Shown here: positions 10,301 through 20,600 of the stretch, piece by piece
How positions within the stretch are numbered: the stretch's first letter is position 1
Layout: each line of letters opens with the position of its first letter
Notes under the pieces: model-generated
Told to the model about the DNA's origin: nothing
The model's database searches: none
The model's input: only the letters and a program-made list of their open reading frames with translations
Position numbers and translations under genes: made by a program
NCBI GenBank assembly: GCA_934045905.1
Contig: OW203761.1
Span: 36,594,321-36,658,320 of the forward strand
DNA: 64,000 nt
Source: Leuctra nigra
Taxonomy: Eukaryota > Arthropoda > Insecta > Plecoptera > Leuctridae
Direction of reading: 5' to 3'

Positions 10301-11504
10301 GCATTTGATCTCTGGCACTGAAAGGTCCCCAACATGAAGTAGTACCTAGGTTTAGGTTACACATGTTTGTTTGAAGTACCGACCTTTCTAGATACTTTAT
10401 TTGAATCAAGGTAGGTAGGTAGTTAGTAAGTTTTAGGTTTATCTCAGTCTCCAAATTTAACTTAGAATTATGCTATTATAAAAAAGCTTGGTAGGTAGTT
10501 ACCTAGAAGTAACATCAGGACAAATTCTTTTAGAGATTTACTTCTTTAGGTACCTACCTGTTAATGTCAATGGATAGTAGTTCCATGCTTTCTCAGTCAC
10601 ATAGAATACTCGTGGAATAAATGACTGGAGCCAATACGGGAGTCGACTGGAAAGATGTATCCGTTTCTCGGTGTATTGTCCTTTCCCATGTTCAGGATCC
10701 TCGCAAGCTCTGTTCTCGACAACTTCTACCCCTTCATCGGCGCTGGATTGCTCATGACTGTGTCGAGCAATCATGTAAAGTTGACCAATCTGATACTGTA
10801 ACAAGATAGCAGATAGTAGATCGTGAACTTATGCGGTATGATCACTGCACTAGAGGTAGCTGGCAGGACTTGTCAAAAGTGAGATCACAAAAAGATATGG
10901 CAGCGCAGCATTCATACAGAACGTTTACAGCAGGGCTTCCATGAACCGAATTCACAGAGCTGGAAATGCGAATCAACAACACCACGTTGGCAGGTAGCTC
11001 GGTCAATGGCCAAAGGGATCCTCAATCGCTGAAACATGGTGCCGCGATGCGAAATCTCGACAAATTCATGTTCATGGAAGGCCCGCTGAGGGGTAGTAGG
11101 TAGGTAACCTACCTACAAACTAAACGTTTCTAATGCTATTATTGGGTATTATTGGGCTACCAACATTTTCAGGCATAAAGAGCCTCAATCTATTAGTTAT
11201 TGAGACTTTAAATGGTTGAGACAATCAACCTGCTCAAAAAAGTCCGTGAATGGATAAAGAAGTAAGATCTAGGTAGGTAGGTAGGTAGTAGTACCTACTA
11301 AAGGCGACCAAGATGATGGTAATGTTATGAAACAGGTAATACTAATACAACCGTCCGCAGATCAGTAAATACTTACCTACCTACATAATATTGGCTGTTA
11401 CCTAACCATAGAGATATATACTGAACTAACATTCGATAATGATGGGAACTTACCTCGTCCACAGTCAATGGCATGCATATTCTGTACTCTTTTGTGAGAA
11501 CCAT
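7059..11504 (-). CDS. rdgBbeta: Class II phosphatidylinositol transfer protein (PITPNC1 / rdgB-beta type)
   Basis: Six minus-strand exons: 11504-11454, 10795-10558, 9613-9606 (microexon), 9091-9020, 8470-8216 and 7346-7059. They total 912 nt, giving 303 aa and a TAA stop. The product is a soluble START-like lipid-transfer domain that moves phosphatidylinositol, and in this subfamily phosphatidic acid, between membranes. Diagnostic text includes KEYRICMPLTVDEYQIGQLY at the N terminus, VTEKAWNYYP, KTGRGPL.EGWRD, MCSYKMV..AFEIWGLQTRVE and GHRQAFAWIDEWHDMT. The last two motifs resemble PITPNC1 more than class I PITP or long RdgB. The C-terminal tail is short and rich in Ser, Thr and Pro (NATPTTP-like, ending SWFSWT). 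All junctions are in phase only if the 8-nt exon is included. The gene is head-to-head with the PA2G4-like gene. Confidence 0.9.
8041..8171. mobile_element. MITE, family A copy 1
   Basis: Ends are inverted: left AGGCCAGTCTTTC, right GTGAAAAACTGGCCCT. It carries a subterminal TTTTAAGCAGTTGATTA block shared with the copy at 58,155. It is non-coding and lies in a PITP intron. The target-site duplication is not clearly resolved (TA or TTA). Confidence 0.6.
8216..8470 (-). CDS. rdgBbeta: PITP exon 5
   Basis: Acceptor TTTTTAG, donor AGG|GTACTA, 255 nt, phase 0. It encodes IDIAYDEV-like text, YKEEED, KTGRGPLMEGWRD, MCSYKMV and WGLQTRVEDFIHR. Confidence 0.9.
8610..8770. repeat. Copy of the degenerate dispersed repeat seen at 3.8-4.1 kb
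   Basis: It shares 'gtcattgg-aaccaacatttta' and 'ccaatcacgtcaaattta' style phrases with 3,900-4,120. Located in a PITP intron. Confidence 0.45.
9020..9091 (-). CDS. rdgBbeta: PITP exon 4
   Basis: Acceptor CTTATTTTCAG, donor AAT|GTAAGC, 72 nt, phase 0. It encodes CSFLPKLHISIKTKYEN..., matching the conserved TCSFLPKF-x-I-x-TKY strand of PITPs. Confidence 0.9.
9160..9376. mobile_element. 217-bp MITE, Tc1/mariner-like (TA target site)
   Basis: Inverted ends share GGCCAAACAAAACTTGAACG: left 9,165-9,184 reading outward from CACTC, right end 9,351-9,376 finishing CCAAGAG. Both ends are flanked by TA (9158-9159 and 9377-9378). No transposase frame is present. It sits about 70 bp upstream of PITP exon 4. 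Confidence 0.75.
9606..9613 (-). CDS. rdgBbeta: PITP 8-nt microexon encoding Glu-Tyr-Thr
   Basis: Exon 2 ends in phase 1 and the next recognisable exon begins in phase 0, so 3n+2 bases are missing. PITP proteins have E-Y-T at this point. The minus strand of this intron contains AGCAG|AGTACACA|GTAAGT. That is exactly eight bases giving G+AG TAC ACA = E-Y-T, between an AG acceptor and a consensus donor. Confidence 0.85.
10558..10795 (-). CDS. rdgBbeta: PITP exon 2
   Basis: Acceptor CTTGTTACAG, donor ACAG|GTAGGT, 238 nt, phase 0 to 1. It encodes YQIGQLYMIARHSHEQS through VTEKAWNYYPLTLT, part of the lipid-binding fold. Confidence 0.9.
11454..11504 (-). CDS. rdgBbeta: PITP exon 1 (start, 17 codons)
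   Basis: ATG at 11504-11502, donor GAG|GTAAGT. It encodes the conserved PITP start (M-V-L-x-K-E-Y-R-I...LTVDE) and ends in phase 0. Confidence 0.9.
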
Positions 11505-11893
11505 CTTATAAACACCGTCTACCAAATTTCAGCAAAATATATGAATACTTTCAATGTTAATATTATGTTAATTATAGAGATCAAATGGAATTGCTAAAGA
11601 GATTCATTTAAATGATCTACGCAGCCAAACAGGATACAATCTAAACTAGGTACTACCTACACCTTTAAAAACCGCAATGACCGGACGGCCATATTGAATT
11701 TTTCTACAGTTGGCTGTTCTGTTATTTTGTTTTTCAACTGGCCGAGATAAAACATTTTACGCGGCAAATTTTAAATTCACAATACTTTTGGCTTGAGTTT
11801 ATATTGCATCTATCATACTCAACCTAATAATCTTCTAAATATTAATATAACCTTCTTCATCTAGTGTACAAGTAAAAATAAAGTATCTTCAAA
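11505..11893. promoter_or_regulatory. Shared head-to-head promoter region (PITP / PA2G4-like)
   Basis: 389 bp separate the two start codons on opposite strands. No TATA box is positioned convincingly for either gene. A GGCCATATTGAATTTT stretch and a CGGACGGCC patch near 11,683-11,700 are the most GC-rich part. The layout suggests a bidirectional promoter; this is inference. Confidence 0.5.
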
Positions 11894-13138
11894 ATGTCAT
11901 CTGCTTCAAGTTACTCTTCGCAAGATTCATCTCATCCCAAATCAGAAGCATCCTCATCGGACTCGTCTTCTGGCGAATCCACACAATCAGATGAATCAGA
12001 TGTCAACACTACGATTGCTGTAGACGTTGTTGTCACTAAATATAAGATGGCAGGTGATATTGTAAACCGCGTTTTACAGCAAATTCTAGAAAAGTGCATA
12101 GCCAATGCAAATGTTCGAGAATTATGCGAACTTGGCGACAGGCTAATCATTGAAGAAACTGACAAGGTGTACAGGAAGGTGAAAGCATTGAAGAAAGGAG
12201 TAGCTTCTCCAACATGTATATCGGTAAATAATTGTTGCTGTAACTACTCCCCAGTTACAGACACAGATAAGTTACGAAAGGGTGATGTTGTCAAAGTCGA
12301 TCTAGGGGCTCATGTGGACGGGTTTATTGCTGTTGCTGCTCACACTATTGTCGTTGGCGCTTCAAAAACATCGAAAGTGAAGGGAAGAAAAGCAGACGCA
12401 ATTTTAGCAGCACACTTTGCTTACGAGGCGTCTCTTCGTCTATTTGATGTCGGTAATGAATCTAATCAGATACCTTTGACAATTCAAAAAATGTGTGAGG
12501 TCTACAAATGCAAGCCAATTGAAGGAATGTCCTCACACAAAATGGGACAGTTTAAAATCCATGGAAAAAAGGAGATTATACAAAATCCTACCGAAGAACA
12601 AAAAGATGAGCTTGAAAAGTTTCAGTTTGGAGTAAACGAAGTGTTTGATTTTGGAGTGTTGGCTTCTTCTGGAGAGGGCACTTGTCGTGAGAACAGAGCT
12701 CGAGGCACAATCTTCATGAAGACTGATGTCAACTACCAACTGAAACGCAAATCATCTCGAGCTATTTACTCCGAAATAGTCAAGAATCATTCTCCATTGC
12801 TGTTTCACATTCGAGACTTCGAGGATCAAGGTAGGGCAAAGCTCGGCCTCATAGAATGTGTGAACCATAACGTAGTCACAGCTTTGGAAATACTCTACGA
12901 GAAAGCTACAGAGTTCGTCGCTCAATTCAGATGCACCGTTCTTCTGATGCCAAATGGTCCTCACAGAATCACTGGGCTACCATTTGATCTTGATCTCTAT
13001 GAATCTGAGTATACTTATCTCGATGATCCTCATCTGAGTGAATTGATGAGTCGGACCGGGAATCCGATGCGAGCGAGGAAGAAGAAGATACAGAAGATCC
13101 GCCGTCAGAGAGTGAAGGCTGCAGGAGAAGCCCCTTAG
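11894..13138 (+). CDS. PA2G4-like: PA2G4/EBP1-like protein, intronless copy
   Basis: A single 414-codon frame. After a Ser-rich, acidic N-terminal segment (residues 1-40) it reads VVTKYKMAGDIVNRVL, CELGDRLIIEETDKVY, SVNNCCCNYSP, KGDVVKVDLGAHVDGFIAVAAHT, GRKAD, IIQNPTEEQK and VAQFRCTVLLMPNGP. These are hallmarks of PA2G4 (EBP1), a catalytically inactive relative of methionine aminopeptidase 2 that binds ribosomes and RNA and affects growth. The C terminus is very basic (RARKKKIQKIRRQRVKAAG), as in the family. Family length is about 390 aa. It has no introns and many substitutions at family-conserved positions, so it looks like a diverged retrogene with an intact frame. An AATAAA lies at 13,247-13,252. 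The ATG has a good context (CAAAATGTC). Confidence 0.85.
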   Translation: MSSASSYSSQDSSHPKSEASSSDSSSGESTQSDESDVNTTIAVDVVVTKYKMAGDIVNRVLQQILEKCIANANVRELCELGDRLIIEETDKVYRKVKALKKGVASPTCISVNNCCCNYSPVTDTDKLRKGDVVKVDLGAHVDGFIAVAAHTIVVGASKTSKVKGRKADAILAAHFAYEASLRLFDVGNESNQIPLTIQKMCEVYKCKPIEGMSSHKMGQFKIHGKKEIIQNPTEEQKDELEKFQFGVNEVFDFGVLASSGEGTCRENRARGTIFMKTDVNYQLKRKSSRAIYSEIVKNHSPLLFHIRDFEDQGRAKLGLIECVNHNVVTALEILYEKATEFVAQFRCTVLLMPNGPHRITGLPFDLDLYESEYTYLDDPHLSELMSRTGNPMRARKKKIQKIRRQRVKAAGEAP

Positions 13139-13246
13139 CAACCATTCGGAAGATATCAAGAAGTATGCTTCATAATTATAATAATGAACTGAAATGATTT
13201 GAAACTATTTGGAATATTGGATGTAGGAATGATGTTTGGTGTTTGA

Positions 13247-13252
13247 AATAAA
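13247..13252 (+). terminator. Poly(A) signal of the PA2G4-like gene
   Basis: AATAAA 109 bases after the stop codon, followed by AT-rich sequence; the normal place for cleavage and polyadenylation. Confidence 0.65.
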
Positions 13253-13259
13253 AAGCAAT

Positions 13260-14556
13260 TTTTAAAAATCGGGATTTCATTTCTCTTTCTTCCTCAACCT
13301 GCTGTCATTAACACGAATCTACATAAAAGCACATATTGTATATTTTTATATAATATTCAATCATGTTTATGTCTTGACCTAAAAATAAGTGTTTCGCTCA
13401 GTTTAGTGCACAATGCACTATCTAAAGGGTCACTTATAATTACATATGTATATATTTTTGTTTTATAAATATTCTAACTAAATGCTAATCTATCTATTTG
13501 CATTCTCTGAGCCAGTAACATTGCAAGCAATGAACATGTTACTAAGCCTAAATGTTCAAGAGGTAGAAATCAAGTTATCACGAATATAACAAATAATAAA
13601 AAAAAACATATGTGCAGATTTAAAATCTGCGTATTTCTACCAATCGAACGACTTAGGCATTTAGCTCAAGATGCTTATTTTGGGGGGTTCGATGTTAGTG
13701 GGACTGAAATAATTGTTAATTGTGAAATCATTGCGCTATTACATAATATAGCACAGCGAAGCCAGAAATCGCAAAATGAGTAGTATTAAGAAAATTTCGA
13801 TAATGCACAAATAAACAAGGGCGAAATTATCGAAGAAATTAAATACCATCATATTATTTTGTTCGGCCACCCACCACAATTATTATGAAATAAATGGGAA
13901 ACGTTTGTACAAAAAGTTTGACATGGTTGGGTTAGACTTGGATGCAAACTGAAAGTTGGGCGGTGTTTGTTGCGTAGAAGAGTCTCTTTTCTAGAAGACG
14001 AAAACAACATATTATCTAAGACGATCTAAATAACATAAATACCTACAGCGTGAGTGTATATAATACGTAGTAAACCGTTCCGAAATCTTACCCCGTCAGT
14101 CAATATTCCACTTGAAGAATAATTCGTTTTTATCGATTGCAACTTGCCGCACGAACACACAAGTAAATACAACAATATGATAAAAAGTAATTATTTAAGA
14201 GAGATGGGAGGGGGATATAATTTAATCTAGTATTAAAAAAATGCACATAAATGCTAAATGTCCATTCTGAAGGCACTGTCATCAAAGGTCCAGTGATTGT
14301 TGACATTCATCTCATTTTGTCTTATAATTTTGGCACCCTTAATTTTTTGACAAAAAACAAAAAAACTGATTTCTCTATTTTTGTCTCTTCTCATTCTATA
14401 CTCTTGCACTTTGTCGTGCAATATGGCTTGCACACAGAATACGTTCGAAAACACGTTTAAATTCAACGACAATAAAACTGTCGTGAATCGACGGTTTGTC
14501 AATAGTTAGTTGAGCATGTGAGTTGATATGACGTGATGATCAGAGATCGTCGGTGT
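13260..14556. other. Convergent intergenic region / 3' UTR of the tenectin-like gene
   Basis: Lies between two genes transcribed toward each other. Part is presumably the 3' UTR of the minus-strand gene; an ATTAAA-type signal is on the minus strand near 14,219-14,224. No coding exon was recognised. Confidence 0.5.
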
Positions 14557-14656
14557 TCATCTTCTTCGTGTCGCTGCTGCCATGATCATGCGCCTGGTGA
14601 TCGGCTCCGGCGTGCACACCTTGGGGTCACACTTCATCTGCCCGTCGCCTCCGCAT
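14557..14656 (-). CDS. Tnc: Tenectin-like last exon (end of VWC6)
   Basis: Acceptor TGTTTTTCAG, phase 2. It reads TCGGDGQMKCDPKVC and then a short basic tail, stop TGA at 14,559-14,557. It closes the shortened VWC6 begun in exon 9, which lacks the usual CC...C end. Confidence 0.85.
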
Positions 14657-17600
14657 CTGAAAAACATCACAAATGTGTATTTTAGTCAAATTGCCCAGCA
14701 TAGGGCACTAGCCAAACTATCTCCCGCTAGGGTGCTGCCATAGGTTTTGTGACAAGTGTGAAGTAAGCTGTTCGTGCCACTCAAAATTAAAACTCGCGAA
14801 ACTTTATTTTGACATGCGTAAGAAGATGAACTCACTGTTTAGATACATAGATTTTTTACTCTAGTATAATTAAATGTGTAAAAATAAGAAGATAGTGCAA
14901 TATCTAAAGCAAATTCTATTTCAATCTGAAGCGACACCCTCTCAATTGTTTTAATTGGAAGTTACAAAATTCCATTAAGCAGTGAGTCAGTTCAAGAGAG
15001 CACTGGAAACAAAAATAATTCTGTGAGCTGTCATTATATGATCAAAATATCATTATTACACTATCATTTCTAATAATTATCCACTATTTCGTTAAATAAC
15101 CAAATATCAACATTAATTATTATAATATAACATAAAAATACGGACTGTGGGGTAAGAAATGCGTTGATTTGAAAAGCACAGCCTCGACGCTAGCGCCAAA
15201 GTGGCCGATCCCGTCGTCCTAGCTTGGCATCGCCCCATTGCCAATCAAAATATACTTTGAGAGAAATACAACGAATTTTATGTTCGGTTGAGAACATTAT
15301 TTGAAATGTTTAAATAAATACCCTTTGAAAATTTATAACTTCTCTATTCGTCATTTGTTGATGTTAGGTGCTTCTGACTTAATATTTTGAGGTTCATTAA
15401 CAATTTGATCAAACAATAAATAGGTACTCAGTTTTGCCATGAAAATAGAACATCTGAAACGGTAAAGCACTGCAGTTCTGCCAACTAATGCAAAACTCTC
15501 CAAAACTGTCACATTTATTTCCAATTAAAGAAAACTGAAAACGAGCTGGTATCACTTACGTGCATTGCAAGCAGGGCCCAGACGCAGAATGAACTATATC
15601 ACCGACTTTGTATGCCTGGCCCTTGACCTGGCATCCCGACTTGTTCGCCTGTCCCTTGTAGGCGTGGGCGAAGAAGTGCGGCGGCAGCGGCGTCGTCGTT
15701 GTCGTCGTCGACGTCGTCACGTTCACCATGGTCGCCATGGAGACAGGACACTCGTATCGTGGACAACAGAAGCCAGTGATTGGCTCCTCGTGACAACGCT
15801 GGATGGGAGGCGGACAACTTTGTTGTAGACAGATGATGTCGCTACGGAAGCAGAAGCAGAAGTCGCAAGGATCGTCTCGCGGGATTTGTTGCGCGGAAAC
15901 GTAAACTTTGCCACCGTATCGACAGGTTCCCGGGCCGAAAGCTGCTTGCTGATCATCGTCGTAGTCCATGCTGCCACTTCCCGGGGGGAGGTAGGAACCG
16001 CCGCCAGGGAATGGCGACTCCTCGGGGAAGTGTTCCTCTTGCTCCTCGGGCATCTCCTCGTGGTCGGGCTCGGAGGGAATGGTGGTGTATTGGTGCGAGA
16101 AGTCACCACCGGTTGGATGTGTGAACGGGAACTGCGTCACGGGATGTTCGGGATGTTTGACAGGTTTGTGAGTGGCGGCGTGGGTTGTGACTTCAGGTTC
16201 CTCGTGAGCGGCAGTCGTTGCGTCCACAGCATGAGTGACCGCTGGCTTCTCTTCTGGTATACTCTTGAATGTCGTAGCTTCCGGTCTCTCCTCGGGTGAC
16301 GCTTCTTCGTGCTTGTCTTCCTCACTTGAGGAATCTTCATGGACTGGCGTTACCTCTTCATGGGCTGGCGTTACCTCTTCATGGATTGGAGCTACCGTTG
16401 GCTTTTCGTCATGTTCTGGAGCCTCTTCTGGTTTCTTGTCATGTACTGGAGCGTCAGTTGAAATTTCTTCGTGGACAGGAGCCTCAGTTGTAATATCTTC
16501 ATGAATTGGGGCGTCAGTTGCAATATCAGCAGGGGCTGGAGCGTCAGTTACAATATCAGCAGGGGCTGGAGCGTCAGTTACCTTTTCATCATGTTCTGGA
16601 GTCTCTTCTGGCTTTACGCCATGAACTGGAGCGTCTGTTGCAATATCAGCAGGGGCTGGAGCGTCAGTTACAATATCAGCAGGGGCTGGAGCGTCAGTTA
16701 CCTTTTCATCATGTTCTGGAGTCTCTTCTGGCTTTACGTCATAACCTGGAGCGTCTGTTGCAATATCAGCAGGGGCTGGAGCGTCAGTTACAATATCAGC
16801 AGTGGCTGGAGCGTCAGTTACCCTCTCATCATGTTCTGGAGTCTCTTCTGGCTTTACGTCATGAATTGGGGCGTCAGTTGCAATATCAGCAGGGGCTGGA
16901 GCGTCAGTTACAATATCAGCAGTGGCTGGAGCGTCATCATGTTCTGGAGTCTCTTCTGGCTTTACGTCATGAATTGGGGCGTCAGTTGCAATATCAGCAG
17001 GGGCTGGAGCGTCAGTTACAATATCAGCAGGGGCTGGGGCGTCAGTTACATTTTCATCATGTTCTGGAATCTCTTCTGGTTTTACGTCATGAATTGGGGC
17101 GTCAGTTACAATATCAGCAGGGGCTTGAGCGTCAGTTACAATATCAGCAGGTGCTGGAACGTCAGTTACATTTTCATCATGTTCTGGAGTATCTTCTGGT
17201 TTTTTGTCATGAACTGGGGCGTCAGTTGCAATATCAGCAGGGGCTGGAGCGTCAGTTACAATATCAGCAGTGACTGGAGCGTCAGTTACCTTTTCATCAT
17301 GTTCTGGCGTCTCTTCTGGCTTCACGTCATGAACTGGGGCGTCAGTTGCAATATCAGCAGGGGCAGGAGCGTCAGTTACATTTTCATCATGTTCTGGAGT
17401 ATCTTCTGGTTTTTTGTCATGAACTGGGGCGTCAGTTGCAATATCAGCAGGGGCTGGAGCGTCAGTTACAATATCAGCAGTGGCTGGAGCGTCAGTTACA
17501 GTTTCATCATTTTCTGGAGTCTCTTCTGGCTTTACGTCATGAACTGGGGCGTCAGTTGCAATATCAGCAGGGGCAGGAGCGTCAGTTACAATATCAGCAG

Positions 17601-20600
17601 TGGCTGGAGCGTCAGTTACCTTTTCATCATGTTCTGGAGTCTCTTCTGGCTTTACGTCATGAATTGAGGCGTCAGTTGCAATATCAGCAGGGGCTGGAGC
17701 GTCAGTTACAATAGCAGAAGGGGCTGGAGCGTCAGTTACCCTTTCATCATGTTCTGGAGTATCTTCTGGTTTTTTGTCATGAACTGGGGCGTCAGTTACA
17801 ATATCAGCAGGGGCTGGTGCGTCAGTTACCATATCAGCAGAGGCTGGAGCGTCAGTTACATTTTCATCATGTTCTGGAGTCTCTTCTGGCTTAACGTCAT
17901 GAACTGGGGCGTCAGTTGCAATATCAGCAGGGGCTGGAGCGTCAGTTACAATAGCAGCAGGGGCTGGAGCGTCAGTTACCCTTTCATCATGTTCTGGAGT
18001 ATCTTCTGGTTTTTTGTCATGAACTGGGGCGTCAGTTACAATATCAGCAGGGGATGGTGCGTCAGTTACAATATCAGCAGGGGCTGGAGCGTCAGTTACC
18101 CTTTCATCATGTTCTGGAGTATCTTCTGGTTTTTTGTCATGAACTGGGGCGTCAGTTACAATATCAGCAGGGGCTGGTGCGTCAGTTACAATATCAGCAG
18201 AGGCTGGAGCGTCAGTTACATTTTCATCATGTTCTGGAGTCTCTTCTGGCTTTACGTCATGAACTGGGGCGTCAGTTGCAATATCAGCAGGGGCTGGAGC
18301 GTCAGTTACAATATCAGCAGTGGCTGGAGCGTCAGTTACATTTTCATCATGTTCTGGAGTCTCTTCTGGTTTTACGTCATGAACTGGGGCGTCAGTTGCA
18401 ATATCAGTTGGGGCTGGAGCGTCAGTTACAATATCAGCAGTGACTGGCGCGTCAGTTACCCTTTCATTTTGTTCTGGAGTCTCTTCTGGCTTTACGTCAT
18501 GAACTGGGGCGTCAGTTGCAATATCAGCAGGTGCTGGTGCGTCAGTTACCTTTTCATCATGTTCTGGAGTCTCTTCTGGCTTTACGTCATGAACTGGGGC
18601 GTCAGTTGCAATATCAGCAGGGACTGGAGCGTCAGTTGCAATATCAGCAGGTGCTGGTGCGTCAGTTACCTTTTCATCATGTTCTGGAGTCTCTTCTGGC
18701 TTTACGTCATGAACTGGGGCGTCAGTTGCAATATCAGCAGTGGCTGGAGCGTCTGTTGCAATATCAGCAGGTGCTGGTGCGTTAGTTACCTTTTCATCAT
18801 GTTCTGGAGTATCTTCTGGTTTTTTGTGATGAGCTGGGGCGTCAGTTACAATATCAGCAGGGGCTGGAGCGTCAGTTACCTTTTCATCATGTTCTGGAGA
18901 CTCTTCTGGCTTTACGTCATGAACTGGGGCGTCAGTTGCAATATCAGCAGGGACTGGAGCGTCTGTTGCAATATCAGCAGGTGCTGGTGCGTCAGTTGAC
19001 TTTTCATCATTTTCTGGAGTCTCTTCTGGCTTTTTGTCATGTTCTGGGGCTTCCGTTGGTTTGTCATCGTGGACGTGAGCCTCATCAGGTTTATCTGTAT
19101 GAACAGGTTTCTCAGCTGGAATATCCTCGTGAGCTGTTGTGCTTTCATCAATTGGAGATTCGGGCTTCTCAGTAACTGGAGAATCTGCTTCAATCAGTTT
19201 ATCGTCATCGGCAGTTTCCGGCTGGTGTTCAGGATGTTCCGGACTTTCAGTCACTTTGCCTTCTTCTAGTGTCGTGTGATCTTCAACTTCCTCGTGTTTC
19301 TCGGGTTGATCGATTTGAATATCGGGATGCTCGTGACCGGAAGTATGAACTGGCTCTGGGATATTGATGCCTACTTTCTCATCAGGGACTTCTGGCTCGT
19401 CACCGTCCTCACTCTCGTGAGAATGAGAACCAGGTTTGTCTGTAGCTACATCCTCCGATTCGGATTGAATGCGATTCGGTAAATCGTCGTTACCCTCTGA
19501 ATCCTCAGCAGGCGCAGCAGTAACCTCTTCGTGAGTCTCCTCAACTGGTTTATGAGTGACAGGTAAGTCAGTGCTCTCTTCAGCTGGTTTAACAGCGGAG
19601 TGGTCTGGCTTGTCACCAGCAGACTCTGGATGTTTCACATCGTGCTCGAATAACATGTGTTGAGGCTTGTCGTCGTGGTGGGTTTCTTCGTGCACTGGTG
19701 TCTTTGTGTGTTCTTCGGTCGATGACAACTCCTCGGAAGATGTTGACGAGCTGTCTTCTGCTGACGACATGCTGGACGACTCGTTGGACTCTTCTGAGGA
19801 GGTCGTCGACGATGACGTCGCGTGTTCCTCAGTGTCGTCGTGAGCCGGGAGTTTCTCTGTGACTTCCATTTCCTTCTCAGTCGATGGATGAGTGACTTCC
19901 ATTCCCATTTGGCTGTCGGATTCCAGTTCAGGTTTATAGGTTTCATCTATAACGAAAGAAATACAATTTGTAAATAACTTTGAATGAAATAACATGTAGT
20001 TATTTCTAAAAAAGCGCATCCAACTGCGTACCCCTCCACTGGAGGACATAACAAATATAAAACAATATACAGTAGCAATTATGAAAAACTAAGAGAATAA
20101 ACTCAATCGATACAATAAGTTTACAGAAAAAGAACATCTTTAAAAAATCACTACAAACTGAATAATGCATAGGACACCAAATCTAATCTGGGGCTAAATC
20201 AAATTAGTTAAAAGTGGACCTAATGTGTTCAATAGATCTGTGAATTATATCTAAAGTGCTATCAATTTGGAATTTAAAATAATCGAAAGTATGCACAGGT
20301 AATTCTATTTACACAAAAATGTTTATATTATATATTTACCAAACAACAATATTATAATCTTTGTAAATGGTAGATGTAAATGGTTTACAAAATAAATGAA
20401 CTTCTAAATGAACTTACCGCATATGTAGGTCAAACAGCAGCCACCGTTGTGATGTGGTACTGGACTGCAACGCATGTGTGGAGGCGGTGGAGCACAATTG
20501 ACGGGCTCGCAGTGGACGATGCTGCTAAGACAACGACAGGACACCTTGCAAGGGCTGAGAGGTGGGATGGACGTGTTGTTCACGTAGGTGATCCCGTTAA

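Noticed and set aside
16471..18999. Plus-strand frames of about 400 codons opposite exon 9
   Set aside because: Antisense shadows of the 120-bp repeat, for the same reason.
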